Assembly (NCBI RefSeq): GCF_024138165.1
Contig: NZ_CP100000.1
Span: forward strand, 62,001 to 126,000
DNA: 64,000 nt
Direction: 5' to 3'
DNA from: Halorussus vallis
GTDB taxonomy: Archaea; Halobacteriota; Halobacteria; Halobacteriales; Haladaptataceae
Part shown: piece by piece, positions 17,380 through 24,649 of the stretch
Position numbering within the stretch: the stretch's first letter is position 1
Layout of the letters: the number at the start of each line of letters is the position of its first letter
Translations under genes and position numbers: made by a program
The notes under the pieces: generated by a model
Databases searched by the model: none
Seen by the model: only the letters and a program-made list of their open reading frames with translations
Told to the model about the DNA's origin: nothing

Positions 17380-17623
17380 CGAATTCGCGAAGGGACTCGG
17401 CATCGCCACGGCGGGCGGACTCGTCTGGATGGTGCTGTCGGGCTGGTACACCACGCCCGGCTTCGAGGAGGCACAGCTCTGGGGGAAGATTCCCGGCAAC
17501 CTCGACACCTACGGGCAGGCAGCGATTATGCTTCGCTCGACGATGGCCTGGTTCATCATCTTCGGCGCCCTGACGTTCTGGGTCCTCATCCCGGCGTTCA
17601 GGCAGATTCGAGAAGCCCGATAA
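17372..17623 (+). CDS. Small membrane protein closing bc1 cluster (DUF7314-like)
   Basis: An 83-residue protein with hydrophobic segments at about 7-24 and 48-75. Its ATG lies inside the 3' end of the preceding gene (8-bp overlap), indicating translational coupling. It is the last gene of the respiratory cluster; a strong nested inverted repeat starts 38 bp after its stop. Function inferred only from position. Confidence 0.78.
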   Translation: MADEFAKGLGIATAGGLVWMVLSGWYTTPGFEEAQLWGKIPGNLDTYGQAAIMLRSTMAWFIIFGALTFWVLIPAFRQIREAR

Positions 17624-17660
17624 CGCCCCGTTTCTCCTTCGTTTCGTCGTCCCGAAGACG

Positions 17661-17764
17661 CGGTAGCGTTCGTACGTCTCTGTGAAAACGCCGCGCCGCT
17701 GGTGTTCTGCCGCGTGTAGCGACGCCGGCTACTCACGGCGCGTAGAAACGTACGAACGCTACCG
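17661..17764. repeat. Nested inverted-repeat element, 104 bp
   Basis: The outer arms are a perfect 17-bp inverted repeat (CGGTAGCGTTCGTACGT at 17661-17677; complement at 17748-17764). Inside are a 7-bp stem (17692-17698 with 17736-17742) and a 5-bp hairpin (17716-17720 with 17728-17732). It lies between the last bc1-cluster gene and the potassium-channel gene. No direct target duplication is obvious. It may be a structured terminator, a small RNA or a MITE-like insertion. Confidence 0.65.
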
Positions 17765-17881
17765 CCCCGTTCCGTGAAACGAGCGGAACGGTGGTCGAAA
17801 CCGCTTAAACTCCGGCCGGAAGCTTCTAAACGCCTCGATTCGGGAAGCAGGCTTACAAGTCCGCGTCCCCTGAAGACTGTA

Positions 17882-19030
17882 ATGAGTACGAGTCGATGCG
17901 GCTACATCTTTCGTATCGCATCCCCGCTCTCCGACCAGCGCGAGGCGTGTTGCACGCGCGAGGTCCTCGACGGCGCCGACCGTTGTGCGTTCCACCTCGA
18001 CGGCGACAAGAGCGACGTGATACGGAAACCGCTGACGGTGGGGAAAGACGAGCGGTTGAGCGAGTCGGTGTTTCGCGGAGCGAACCTCGCCGGGGAGGAA
18101 GCGTTCGCGGGTCGGACCCTGAACGACTGTGACTTCTCTTCGGCCGACCTCCGACACGTCGACTTCTCCGAGGCCGACCTCACCGACGCGACCTTCTGCG
18201 ACGCCGACCTCCGGTACGCCGACCTCACGAACGCCCGACTCCAGAACGCCGACTTCACCGGCGCCCAGTTACAGCAGGCCGACCTCGTCGACGCCGACGG
18301 TCGCGGCGCGACGTTCGAGGGCGCCAACCTGGAGAACACCTCGTTCACCCGCACCAACCTCCGGAACGCGACCATCGTCGACGCCGAACTGTACGAGGCC
18401 GCCTTCTCGGACACCTGGATCAACCAGGGGACCGAACTGGGCGAGACGTGCGTCTACGAGACGAAAGACGAGTCGGAGTCGGCCGACGCCGAGTGGTCGA
18501 ACCGGTACTCGGCGGCCGCCTGGACCTACCGAGCGCTCGAACAACTCTGCCGGGAGAACGCGCTCCCCCGCAAGACCCGCAAGTACTACATCCGCGAGAA
18601 GAACGCCCGCCGGAAGTTCGCCTGGCACACCGGCGACTACCGGCGAGCGTTGAAGGCCGAAGGGTCGCGGTGGGTGATGGAGTACGGCTCGAACCCGTGG
18701 CGGGTCGTCGGCGTCTCCGCGGTCGTCATCCTGCTCTCGGCCATGATTTACCCGCTAACGGGCGGCATCCAGGAGTCCGTCGGCGGATCGACCATCACCT
18801 ACTCGGTCGAGGACCCGACCGAGATCAACAGCTTGAACCTGAGCTACCTCTACACGGTCGTCTTCTTGAAGAGCCTCTACTTCAGCATCGTCACCTTCGC
18901 GACGCTGGGGTACGGCGACATCAGCCCCATCGGAGCGGCGGCCCGGGCCGTCGCGACGTTCGAAACCATCATGGGGTCGCTGTTGATCGCGCTGCTGGTG
19001 TTCGTCCTCTCGCGGAGCGTCACCTGGTAA
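17882..19030 (+). CDS. Pentapeptide-repeat protein fused to a two-TM potassium channel
   Basis: A 382-residue protein. The N-terminus has Cys6, Cys23-Cys24, Cys35 and His38, a possible zinc site. Residues about 60-180 are pentapeptide repeats of the A(D/N)LxxAxF type (SADLRHVDFSEADL, NADFTGAQLQQADL), which fold as a right-handed beta-helix. A basic linker leads to the channel: TM1 about 272-295, pore helix about 325-340 with the potassium filter TLGYGD (341-346), TM2 about 356-378. A frame extension upstream to 17774 is ignored in favour of the ATG at 17882. Probably a gated cation channel with the repeat domain as cytoplasmic regulator; the ligand is unknown. Confidence 0.87.
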   Translation: MSTSRCGYIFRIASPLSDQREACCTREVLDGADRCAFHLDGDKSDVIRKPLTVGKDERLSESVFRGANLAGEEAFAGRTLNDCDFSSADLRHVDFSEADLTDATFCDADLRYADLTNARLQNADFTGAQLQQADLVDADGRGATFEGANLENTSFTRTNLRNATIVDAELYEAAFSDTWINQGTELGETCVYETKDESESADAEWSNRYSAAAWTYRALEQLCRENALPRKTRKYYIREKNARRKFAWHTGDYRRALKAEGSRWVMEYGSNPWRVVGVSAVVILLSAMIYPLTGGIQESVGGSTITYSVEDPTEINSLNLSYLYTVVFLKSLYFSIVTFATLGYGDISPIGAAARAVATFETIMGSLLIALLVFVLSRSVTW

Positions 19031-19065
19031 CCGGTTTCGAGGCGACCCCGCCGCCCGGCCCGTAG

Positions 19066-19551
19066 CTACTCGCCGATGGTCTCCCACTCGTAGGCCTGCG
19101 GGTGGTCAGGAACCGCTCCGAGCTGCTGGAACAGTCCGAGGGTGTCGAAACAGACCCACGCCTCGGCGATGTGCTCGCGCTCGATTCGGTAGACGACGGT
19201 CCCCGTGACCTCGACGGACTCGCCCTGGGGTTCGATGTCGATGAGTCGGTCGCCGTCGTGGGTGCCGGTGAGAGTGGTGCGCGCGACGACGCGGTCGTCC
19301 TCGGCGATGAGGTCGTCGACGGACTGTTCGATGTCCGGGAACGCACACCGCATCTGGTCGATGTGGTCCTTGAACGCCTCGAGGTCGGCCGAGCGGTCCG
19401 AGGTCGGCAGTCCGTACACGACGATGTTCGGACTGCAGGTTTCGTCGAGCGCGTCGAGGTCGCCGTCGCCCCACGCCCGTTCGTACTCGACCCGGACGAG
19501 TTGCTTGTACGCCTCGCCGTCGTCGATGGATGGGTTCGGGGTCATGGTCAT
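19066..19551 (-). CDS. SnoaL-like (NTF2-fold) ester cyclase family protein
   Basis: A 161-residue soluble protein of the NTF2-like superfamily. YERAWGDGDLDALDETCSPNIVVYG near the N-terminus, then a conserved core (DRVVARTTLTGTHDG and IAEAWVCFDTLGLFQQLG), match SnoaL-type polyketide cyclase-like proteins that often have unknown substrates. Start MTMTPNPS (19551) or MTPNPS (19545) are both possible; a longer frame to 19593 has an unlikely basic leader. Its gene converges on the channel gene with 35 bp between stops. Enzymatic activity is uncertain. Confidence 0.8.
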   Translation of the reverse strand: MTMTPNPSIDDGEAYKQLVRVEYERAWGDGDLDALDETCSPNIVVYGLPTSDRSADLEAFKDHIDQMRCAFPDIEQSVDDLIAEDDRVVARTTLTGTHDGDRLIDIEPQGESVEVTGTVVYRIEREHIAEAWVCFDTLGLFQQLGAVPDHPQAYEWETIGE

Positions 19552-19683
19552 CCCCGTCAGGGGTCTTTCTGAGGGTTCGCGCTCCAGCAACAAAGTAACC
19601 CCTCACGTTCCGTCGAGCAGTCACGTTCCGGAGTCTCCGCCGGGCGCGCGTGAACGCCGGACCGAAAGCAGAAGAGAGGCGCG

Positions 19684-20121
19684 TCAGACGACCGCGTTCC
19701 ACCACTGGTCGATGAGGAAGAACAGGCTGAGGTAGCCCGCGTAGAGGAACACCACGACCGAGGCGGCGAGCGCGCCGTTGGGCTTGCTCAGTTCCTCGCC
19801 GCTCCGGAGTTCGACCTCCCGGGCCTCGAACTCGAAGAAGTCGGTGACGAACAGTCCGAGCACGAGCGACGAGAGGACGATGCCCGCGTGGTGGTGGAGG
19901 GTCAGCAGGTAGAACGACCCGAGGACCAGCAGGACGTTCGACGCTTCGTGGACGACGTTGCGGCTGAGGTGTTCTTCGTGGTCGTCGCTGCGGGCCTGTT
20001 TGCGGTAGTCGCGGTACGCCCAGAACCGGGTCCCCATGTTGACCAGCACCAGCGCCAACACCACGTACTCGACGTACGGTTCGAGCACGTCGATGGGTCC
20101 GAGCAGTGACAGCGGTTGCAT
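19684..20121 (-). CDS. Four-TM membrane protein (DUF7313-like)
   Basis: A 145-residue integral membrane protein with helices at about 13-32, 60-78, 82-97 and 117-138 and a histidine cluster, LTLHHHAGIV, in the second/third hairpin. ATG at 20121 is placed about 25 bp downstream of a clear TATA box, so the mRNA is probably leaderless. The family is restricted to haloarchaea as far as I know. The histidines could bind metal or haem, but no partner is visible. Confidence 0.75.
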   Translation of the reverse strand: MQPLSLLGPIDVLEPYVEYVVLALVLVNMGTRFWAYRDYRKQARSDDHEEHLSRNVVHEASNVLLVLGSFYLLTLHHHAGIVLSSLVLGLFVTDFFEFEAREVELRSGEELSKPNGALAASVVVFLYAGYLSLFFLIDQWWNAVV

Positions 20122-20143
20122 AGTAGATAATCGGGAAGGCGAC

Positions 20144-20159
20144 GTATTATATCCTTTCC
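20144..20159 (-). promoter_or_regulatory. BRE/TATA promoter for the gene starting at 20121
   Basis: Reads GGAAAGGATATAATAC on the minus strand. A purine-rich BRE-like part is followed by ATATAAT. The distance to the ATG at 20121 is about 25 bp, typical of leaderless haloarchaeal transcripts. Confidence 0.65.
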
Positions 20160-20180
20160 ATTCACCTGGTTCGCGCGCGG

Positions 20181-20948
20181 TCAGCGCTCGAAGAAGGGGC
20201 GACTCTCGGGTACCCGCGCCACCGCGAGCGCGCCGTCCCGGGCGACTTCGACCGGCACGTGGGGTGCGACCGACCGGACCGTCCGGTCGTCGAGCAGCAG
20301 CGACACCTCGCTCTCGTCGCGTTCGACCGACAGCGTCACGGGGCGGTCCGTCGAGACGACCCAGTGGTCCGCGTTCACCGCGAACGGGGCGACGGGGAGG
20401 ACGCCGACGACGCCCGACCCGGGTTCGAGTATCGGCCCGCCGGCGGTCCGGCCGTAGCCGTGACTGCCGGTCGGCGTCGAGACGACCAGACCGTCGGCGC
20501 GGACGCGAGCGACCTGCTCGCCGCGCGACCGGACGGCGTACTCCGAGATACGGGCGGGTTCGGCGGTGACGAGCATCACGTCGGCGAGCGCGCGACCCGC
20601 GCGCTCGCCGTCGACCGACGCGGCGAGCACGTCCCGAGTGTCGCGTTCAAAGTCGCCACCGAGCAGTGACTCGACGCCCGCCGCCGCGTCGCCGGCCGCG
20701 ACCCCGCCGTAGCCCGGCCCGGCGTCCACCGGGAGGACCGGCGCTCCGACGTCGGCGCGGACGAGGTCGAGCAGGGCCGCCTCGCCGACCGCGACGACCG
20801 ACCCGGGGTCGGCCGCGGTCGCCTCGGCCGCCGAACCGCGAACCAGTTCGGCACCGCCGGCTTCGACCGCCTCGCAGACCCGACCGGCGAGCGGTCCGTC
20901 GCCGACGACGCCGACCGCCCTCGGACTCTCCTCGTGGGAACTACCCAT
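20181..20948 (-). CDS. NAD kinase-like protein with degenerate catalytic motifs
   Basis: A 255-residue homologue of NAD kinase. The C-terminal beta-sandwich is clear: RADGLVVSTPTGSHGYGRTA corresponds to the RADGLIVSTPTGSTAYSLSA block. The defining GGDG motif is absent: where GGDGTLLRAAR is expected, the sequence reads VGEAALLDLVR. The NE motif of the NAD pocket also reads AD (GRALADVML). The fold is therefore retained without the catalytic aspartate. It may be a regulatory, ligand-binding or altered-substrate paralogue. Start MGSSHEE (20948) or MGRNER (20969). Confidence 0.78.
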   Translation of the reverse strand: MGSSHEESPRAVGVVGDGPLAGRVCEAVEAGGAELVRGSAAEATAADPGSVVAVGEAALLDLVRADVGAPVLPVDAGPGYGGVAAGDAAAGVESLLGGDFERDTRDVLAASVDGERAGRALADVMLVTAEPARISEYAVRSRGEQVARVRADGLVVSTPTGSHGYGRTAGGPILEPGSGVVGVLPVAPFAVNADHWVVSTDRPVTLSVERDESEVSLLLDDRTVRSVAPHVPVEVARDGALAVARVPESRPFFER

Positions 20949-21106
20949 CAATCTCTCATTCCTCCCCATCCCTGAAAAGGGTACGGAGTCGACGCTGGGA
21001 GTCGGGCTCGATTGCTGATGTGAGTGTGGCCGTATCTTTCGCAGGGGAAGTGGCCGACCGGGCTGCACTGCGACTCGAACGACGACAACGCCGCAAACCG
21101 CCCCAC

Positions 21107-21400
21107 TTGCACGATGCAACTGAGAAATCGCACCGCGACAGCCACAGACCCCCCCAGCCGACTCCTTCGCACCCCTGCGGGGCGCTCAGTCGTCCCTTGT
21201 GCGAGATTGTCGCACCCACGAGGGGTGCGACTGCGCGCGCCACGTCGGTGTGGAGATAGGCGAGACTGACCAGTGGTGATGGCGCGCGCTGGCGCGGCCC
21301 TGTGCCGCGCCATCTTCGTGCGAAGGATGAGCGAACGCAGTGAGCGAATCGGCTGGGGAGGCGTCTGGCTGCGGGTGCGGTGCGGTACTCATTTGTACCG
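21107..21400. repeat. Palindromic non-coding repeat element, copy 2
   Basis: This occupies most of the 599-bp gap between the NAD-kinase-like gene (start 20948) and the M28 peptidase (stop 21548). The left end (TTGCACGATGCAACTGAG) is the complement of the right flank of copy 1. The right end has GAATCGGCTGGGGAGGCGT and CGGTGCGGTACTCATTTG, as in copy 1. The centre shares the CGCACCC-ACGA-GGGTGCG hairpin and the GCGCGCTGGCGCGGC block. The inverted ends are less perfect than in copy 1. After it, 21405-21460 has GAGTAGCGGTC twice, and a U-tract terminator for the peptidase lies at about 21529-21535. Bases 20949-21106 show nothing clear. Confidence 0.7.
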
Positions 21401-21528
21401 TGTGAGTAGCGGTCACTGTCGCGGCAGCAGTTTACGAGTAGCGGTCGCTGTTGTCGCAGCGGTCCGGCTACCGTCACGGAACAGCAACAACGTATTTACA
21501 GTATCGCCTCGCCACCGAAATCTGCACT

Positions 21529-21535
21529 GAAAAAG
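21529..21535 (-). terminator. U-tract terminator after M28 peptidase gene
   Basis: Reads GGCTTTTTCAG on the minus strand, about 15 bases after the peptidase stop codon. Short U-tracts like this are the usual archaeal termination signal. Confidence 0.4.
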
Positions 21536-21547
21536 CCGACCTCCAAG

Positions 21548-22912
21548 CTACTCGTCGTAGGGCCAGTCGCCGGTTATCTTCATCCCCTCGGCCTTGTCCT
21601 CGGCTTCCAGCGCGTCGGCGATTTCCTCGGGGTCCTTGCGCGCGACGTCGACGTCCTCGCTCGCCAGGCGAACCGTCAACTCGGTCAGCAGAATCGCCTG
21701 CTCGCGGAGGTCCCGAACCTCGAGTTTGTCGATGGTGTCGGCGTAGGTGTGGCCCCACCCGCGACCCTCGTCGTCGCTCTCGCTGGAGACGTGGTAGCCC
21801 GGGACGCCCCACTGGACGTACGGCCAGTGGTCGCTGTGGGGACCCTGCTCGGGGAGCGTCTTCACCGGGTGGCCGAAGTCGTCGGCGACCGACCGGGCCG
21901 CCTCTTCCAGCGCGTCGAAGCCGTGCGTGTAGAACGAGAGGGTGCGGCCCCTGACCACGCCGTCGTTGTTGACGATGGCCTTGATGGCGTCGAGGTCAGT
22001 GCGCTCCTCGGTGTCGTAGTTCGACCCGACGAGGCCGACCTCTTCGGCCCCGTAAGCGATGAACCGGACCTTCGTGTCGAGTTCGTCCTCGCGTTCGGCG
22101 AGCGCCCGGGCCATCTCGACGACCATGGCGGTGCCGGCGCCGTTGTCCATCGCTCCCTCGGCGATGTCGTGGGCGTCGACGTGACTCGTCACGAAGACCT
22201 CCTCGTCGGTGTCCGGACCTAACTCGGCGTGGACGTTCTGGCTCGTCGCGTCGTGGACGTCGGCGTCGACCGCCACCTCGACCGTCTCGCCGTCTCGCGA
22301 ACGCCGCCCGCTCGACCCGGTCGAGGCGCTGCGCGCCTCGCGCCCGAACCGCCGCGAGAGTCGAGCGCCGACCTCCTTGCTGACGCCGACCGCCGGGACG
22401 TCGCCGATGGGTTCGTCGGGGGTGCCGACGCTCCCCGTGGGCGGGAGACAGCCCTCGACGTGGTTCCTGAAGACGAAGGCGGCCGCGCCGCCCTCGACGG
22501 CGTAGTAGTACTTCTCGCGCCGGTGGACGAACCGGTCGTAGTGGCCGGGGACGTTCGTCGCGACCATCACGACCTTCCCGTCGACGTCGGCCTCCTCGAA
22601 GTCCTCGGGCAGGCCGTAGCCGAGGTCCAGCAGTTCGGCCTCGGCGCTCCCGGACGGACTCCGGGGGAGCGCGATGCAGTCCTGGACGGTGTCGTCCGCG
22701 CGAATCTCGCTCGACCCCCGGGTCCAGCCCTGTATCTCGAACTCGTCGAGTCGGGCGTCGCGCGCGCCGACCGATTCGAGCGCGTCGCGCGTCAGTTCCG
22801 CGGCCTCGCGCTCGCCCTCGCTTCCGGCCATCCGGTCGCCGACGTCGACGAGCGCTTCGAGGTGGTCCCATCCCGTCTCGCTGGTGAACGTCTCGCCGAT
22901 CCACCGTGTCAT
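21548..22912 (-). CDS. M28 family zinc aminopeptidase
   Basis: A 454-residue metallopeptidase. The di-zinc ligands are in place: TSHVDAHD (His and first Asp region), GAMDNGAGTA (bridging Asp), AYGAEEVGLVGS (catalytic Glu pair), NNDGV, and SDHWPYVQWGVP (last His). A PA-type insert lies at about 115-160 (ADVDGKVVMVATN). There is no signal peptide, so it probably acts in the cytoplasm on peptides. Length fits the family. Its promoter region contains a perfect palindrome at 22943-22959. Confidence 0.9.
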   Translation of the reverse strand: MTRWIGETFTSETGWDHLEALVDVGDRMAGSEGEREAAELTRDALESVGARDARLDEFEIQGWTRGSSEIRADDTVQDCIALPRSPSGSAEAELLDLGYGLPEDFEEADVDGKVVMVATNVPGHYDRFVHRREKYYYAVEGGAAAFVFRNHVEGCLPPTGSVGTPDEPIGDVPAVGVSKEVGARLSRRFGREARSASTGSSGRRSRDGETVEVAVDADVHDATSQNVHAELGPDTDEEVFVTSHVDAHDIAEGAMDNGAGTAMVVEMARALAEREDELDTKVRFIAYGAEEVGLVGSNYDTEERTDLDAIKAIVNNDGVVRGRTLSFYTHGFDALEEAARSVADDFGHPVKTLPEQGPHSDHWPYVQWGVPGYHVSSESDDEGRGWGHTYADTIDKLEVRDLREQAILLTELTVRLASEDVDVARKDPEEIADALEAEDKAEGMKITGDWPYDE

Positions 22913-22942
22913 ACCTCCGCGTGCACCCGGACGCCGCCTAAG

Positions 22943-22959
22943 CCTTTCGAATCGAAAGG
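22943..22959. promoter_or_regulatory. Palindrome upstream of M28 peptidase
   Basis: CCTTTCGA-A-TCGAAAGG is a perfect 8-bp inverted repeat around one base, 31-47 bp upstream of the peptidase ATG. An 11-base part of it recurs in inverse orientation at about 22970-22980. The position immediately upstream of the core promoter suggests an operator. The binding protein is unknown. Confidence 0.45.
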
Positions 22960-23069
22960 TCCGACGATCTTTCGATTCGGGCCCGTCGTTCGGGCGTTGC
23001 GTTCCGAGTTCGTCGCTCGCTTTTTAAGGAAGGTGACCATGTTTCGCCAATCGCCCGGGTCAACGATAC

Positions 23070-23114
23070 TTTATAATGATGGATGTCCATTAACTGGACA
23101 GACAGTCGGTGATC
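23070..23114 (+). promoter_or_regulatory. Promoter, operator-like palindrome and RBS of E1-alpha gene
   Basis: A TATA box (TTATAAT, about 23070-23076) is followed by TGTCCA-TTAAC-TGGACA (23084-23100), a perfect 6-bp inverted repeat around the expected transcription start. GGTGATC (23108-23114) matches the archaeal 16S anti-Shine-Dalgarno and sits 6 bases before the ATG at 23121. This decides the start against an upstream in-frame GTG at 23109 that overlaps it. Confidence 0.6.
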
Positions 23115-23120
23115 GACGAT

Positions 23121-24191
23121 ATGGCAATACAGGCACCCGATATGGCGCGAGTCGTCGCGCCCGATGGCACCGTCGAGGAGGGCGCGGCCCCCGACCTCTC
23201 CTCGGAGGCGGTCGAGGAGATGTACCGCTTGCAGGTCCTCTCCCGAACGTTCGACGAGAAGGCGGTGAAACTCCACCGGCAGGGACGCATCGGTACGTAC
23301 GCGCCCCTGCAGGGCCAGGAGGCCGCGCAGGTCGGCGCGGCGTTCGCCCTCGCGGAGTCGGACTACTGCTTCCCGACCTACCGCGACCACGCGATGTACC
23401 TGGCCCGCGGCCTTCCCCTCGAAGAGATACTGGTCTACCTACTCGGCGAGGGTAACTACGTCGACCGACGGGACCCCGAGACGCTCCGGACGTTCCCGCC
23501 GACCATCCCCATCGCCACCCAACTCCCCCACGCGGTCGGCCTGAGCATGGCGGCCGACTACAAGGACGACGACGTGGCGGCGCTGGTCAGCTTCGGCGAC
23601 GGCGCGACTAGCGAGGGCGACTTCCACGAGGGCATGAACTTCGCGGGCGTCTTCGAGACGCCCACCGTCTTCTTCTGCCAGAACAACCAGTGGGCCATCT
23701 CGGTGCCGCGCGAGCGCCAGACCGCGAGCGCGACCATCGCCCAGAAGGCTCAGGCCTACGGCTTCGACGGCATCCGCGTCGACGGCAACGACGTGCTCGG
23801 CGTCTACCGGGCGGTTTCCGAAGCGTTGGAGAGCGCGAAGGCCGGCGAGGGACCGCGGCTCATCGAGGCGGTCACCTACCGCCAGGGCGCTCACACCACC
23901 ACCGACGACCCGTCGGTCTACCGCGACGACGACGAGGTCGAAGAGTGGATGAAGAAGGACCCGCTCGAACGAACCCGCGAGTACCTCGAAGCGGTCCACG
24001 ACTGGGGCGACGACGACGAGCGCGAACTCCGCGAGTGGGCCGAGGAACGGGTGGCCGAGGCCGTTGCCATCGCCGAGGAGCGGACGGGCCTCGACGTCGA
24101 CGACATCTTCGAGCACGTCTTCGCCGAGACGCCCCGCCACCTTCAGCGCCAGCGCGAGCAGGTCGTCGACGAACCCGAGGTCGAGCGGTAG
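23121..24191 (+). CDS. Thiamine pyrophosphate-dependent dehydrogenase E1 component, alpha subunit
   Basis: A 356-residue cytoplasmic protein. The TPP motif GDGATSEGDFHEGMNFAGVF ... NNQWAIS is complete. The substrate-channel region (RQGRIGTYAPLQGQEAAQVG) and the phosphorylation-loop region (YRQGAHTTTDDPSVYR) match E1-alpha of pyruvate or branched-chain 2-oxoacid dehydrogenases. E1-alpha needs an E1-beta partner plus E2 and E3, yet none is adjacent: a 44-residue protein and cytochrome oxidase genes follow. It is therefore an orphan subunit, and the substrate cannot be assigned. It has its own regulated-looking promoter. Confidence 0.9.
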   Translation: MAIQAPDMARVVAPDGTVEEGAAPDLSSEAVEEMYRLQVLSRTFDEKAVKLHRQGRIGTYAPLQGQEAAQVGAAFALAESDYCFPTYRDHAMYLARGLPLEEILVYLLGEGNYVDRRDPETLRTFPPTIPIATQLPHAVGLSMAADYKDDDVAALVSFGDGATSEGDFHEGMNFAGVFETPTVFFCQNNQWAISVPRERQTASATIAQKAQAYGFDGIRVDGNDVLGVYRAVSEALESAKAGEGPRLIEAVTYRQGAHTTTDDPSVYRDDDEVEEWMKKDPLERTREYLEAVHDWGDDDERELREWAEERVAEAVAIAEERTGLDVDDIFEHVFAETPRHLQRQREQVVDEPEVER

Positions 24192-24268
24192 CCGGATAGT
24201 GTCGAATCGCCGTGTTGTTCTTCGCGTACTCCTGATACGCTTATCCGTCGTGGCCGGGAACCACCGCC

Positions 24269-24403
24269 ATGGAGAAACCGCGTGACGCTCCGCCAACCAG
24301 AAAGGGTGCGGTCCAACACCTCGAAAACGCCCTCGCCGAAACCAGCGACGACGAAGTGAAGTACCACATCCGCGAGGCCCTCCAGTTACTGGGCATCGAG
24401 TAG
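24269..24403 (+). CDS. 44-residue conserved-looking acidic helical protein
   Basis: A short protein starting MEKPRDAPPTRKG and ending LQLLGIE. Residues 14-43 form a single amphipathic helix (AVQHLENALAET ... YHIREALQLLG). It lies 77 bp after the E1-alpha stop on the same strand and has its own upstream region. Codon use is normal for the genome and the coding third-position pattern is clear. I do not know its function; helical miniproteins of this kind are frequent in haloarchaea. Confidence 0.65.
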   Translation: MEKPRDAPPTRKGAVQHLENALAETSDDEVKYHIREALQLLGIE

Positions 24404-24531
24404 TACCGTCGGTCACGCCGGCCGTCGTCGCGTCGACCGAGTCACTTCTCACCGTCCGGTCGTCGTCGCGTCGTCCGACCGATTCGACGTCGCCGCCGGA
24501 CCGCCATCTGCGCGTTCGTCGCCCATGAGTC

Positions 24532-24568
24532 CCGCCGGCGAGCGTCGCGGCGCGACGCTCGCCGGCGG
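24532..24568. terminator. Perfect 17-bp hairpin between convergent genes
   Basis: Arms 24532-24548 and 24552-24568 are exact complements (CCGCCGGCGAGCGTCGC) with a 3-base loop. It lies in the 246-bp gap between the forward miniprotein gene (stop 24403) and the reverse oxidase subunit III gene (stop 24650). Both transcripts would meet here. No U-tract follows on either strand. The terminator or RNA-stabiliser role is inferred. Confidence 0.5.
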
Positions 24569-24649
24569 AAAGCACCGAGGCCTCCCCACGGCAGGTGGCG
24601 ACGCTCGGGGTTCGAAGCGGTCGGAAAAAGTCGGTTCGGACGAGCCGAT

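Noticed and set aside
21273-21530. 85-residue frame inside repeat copy 2
   Set aside because: It follows the repeat sequence and is not kept in copy 1, so it is a by-product of the repeat.
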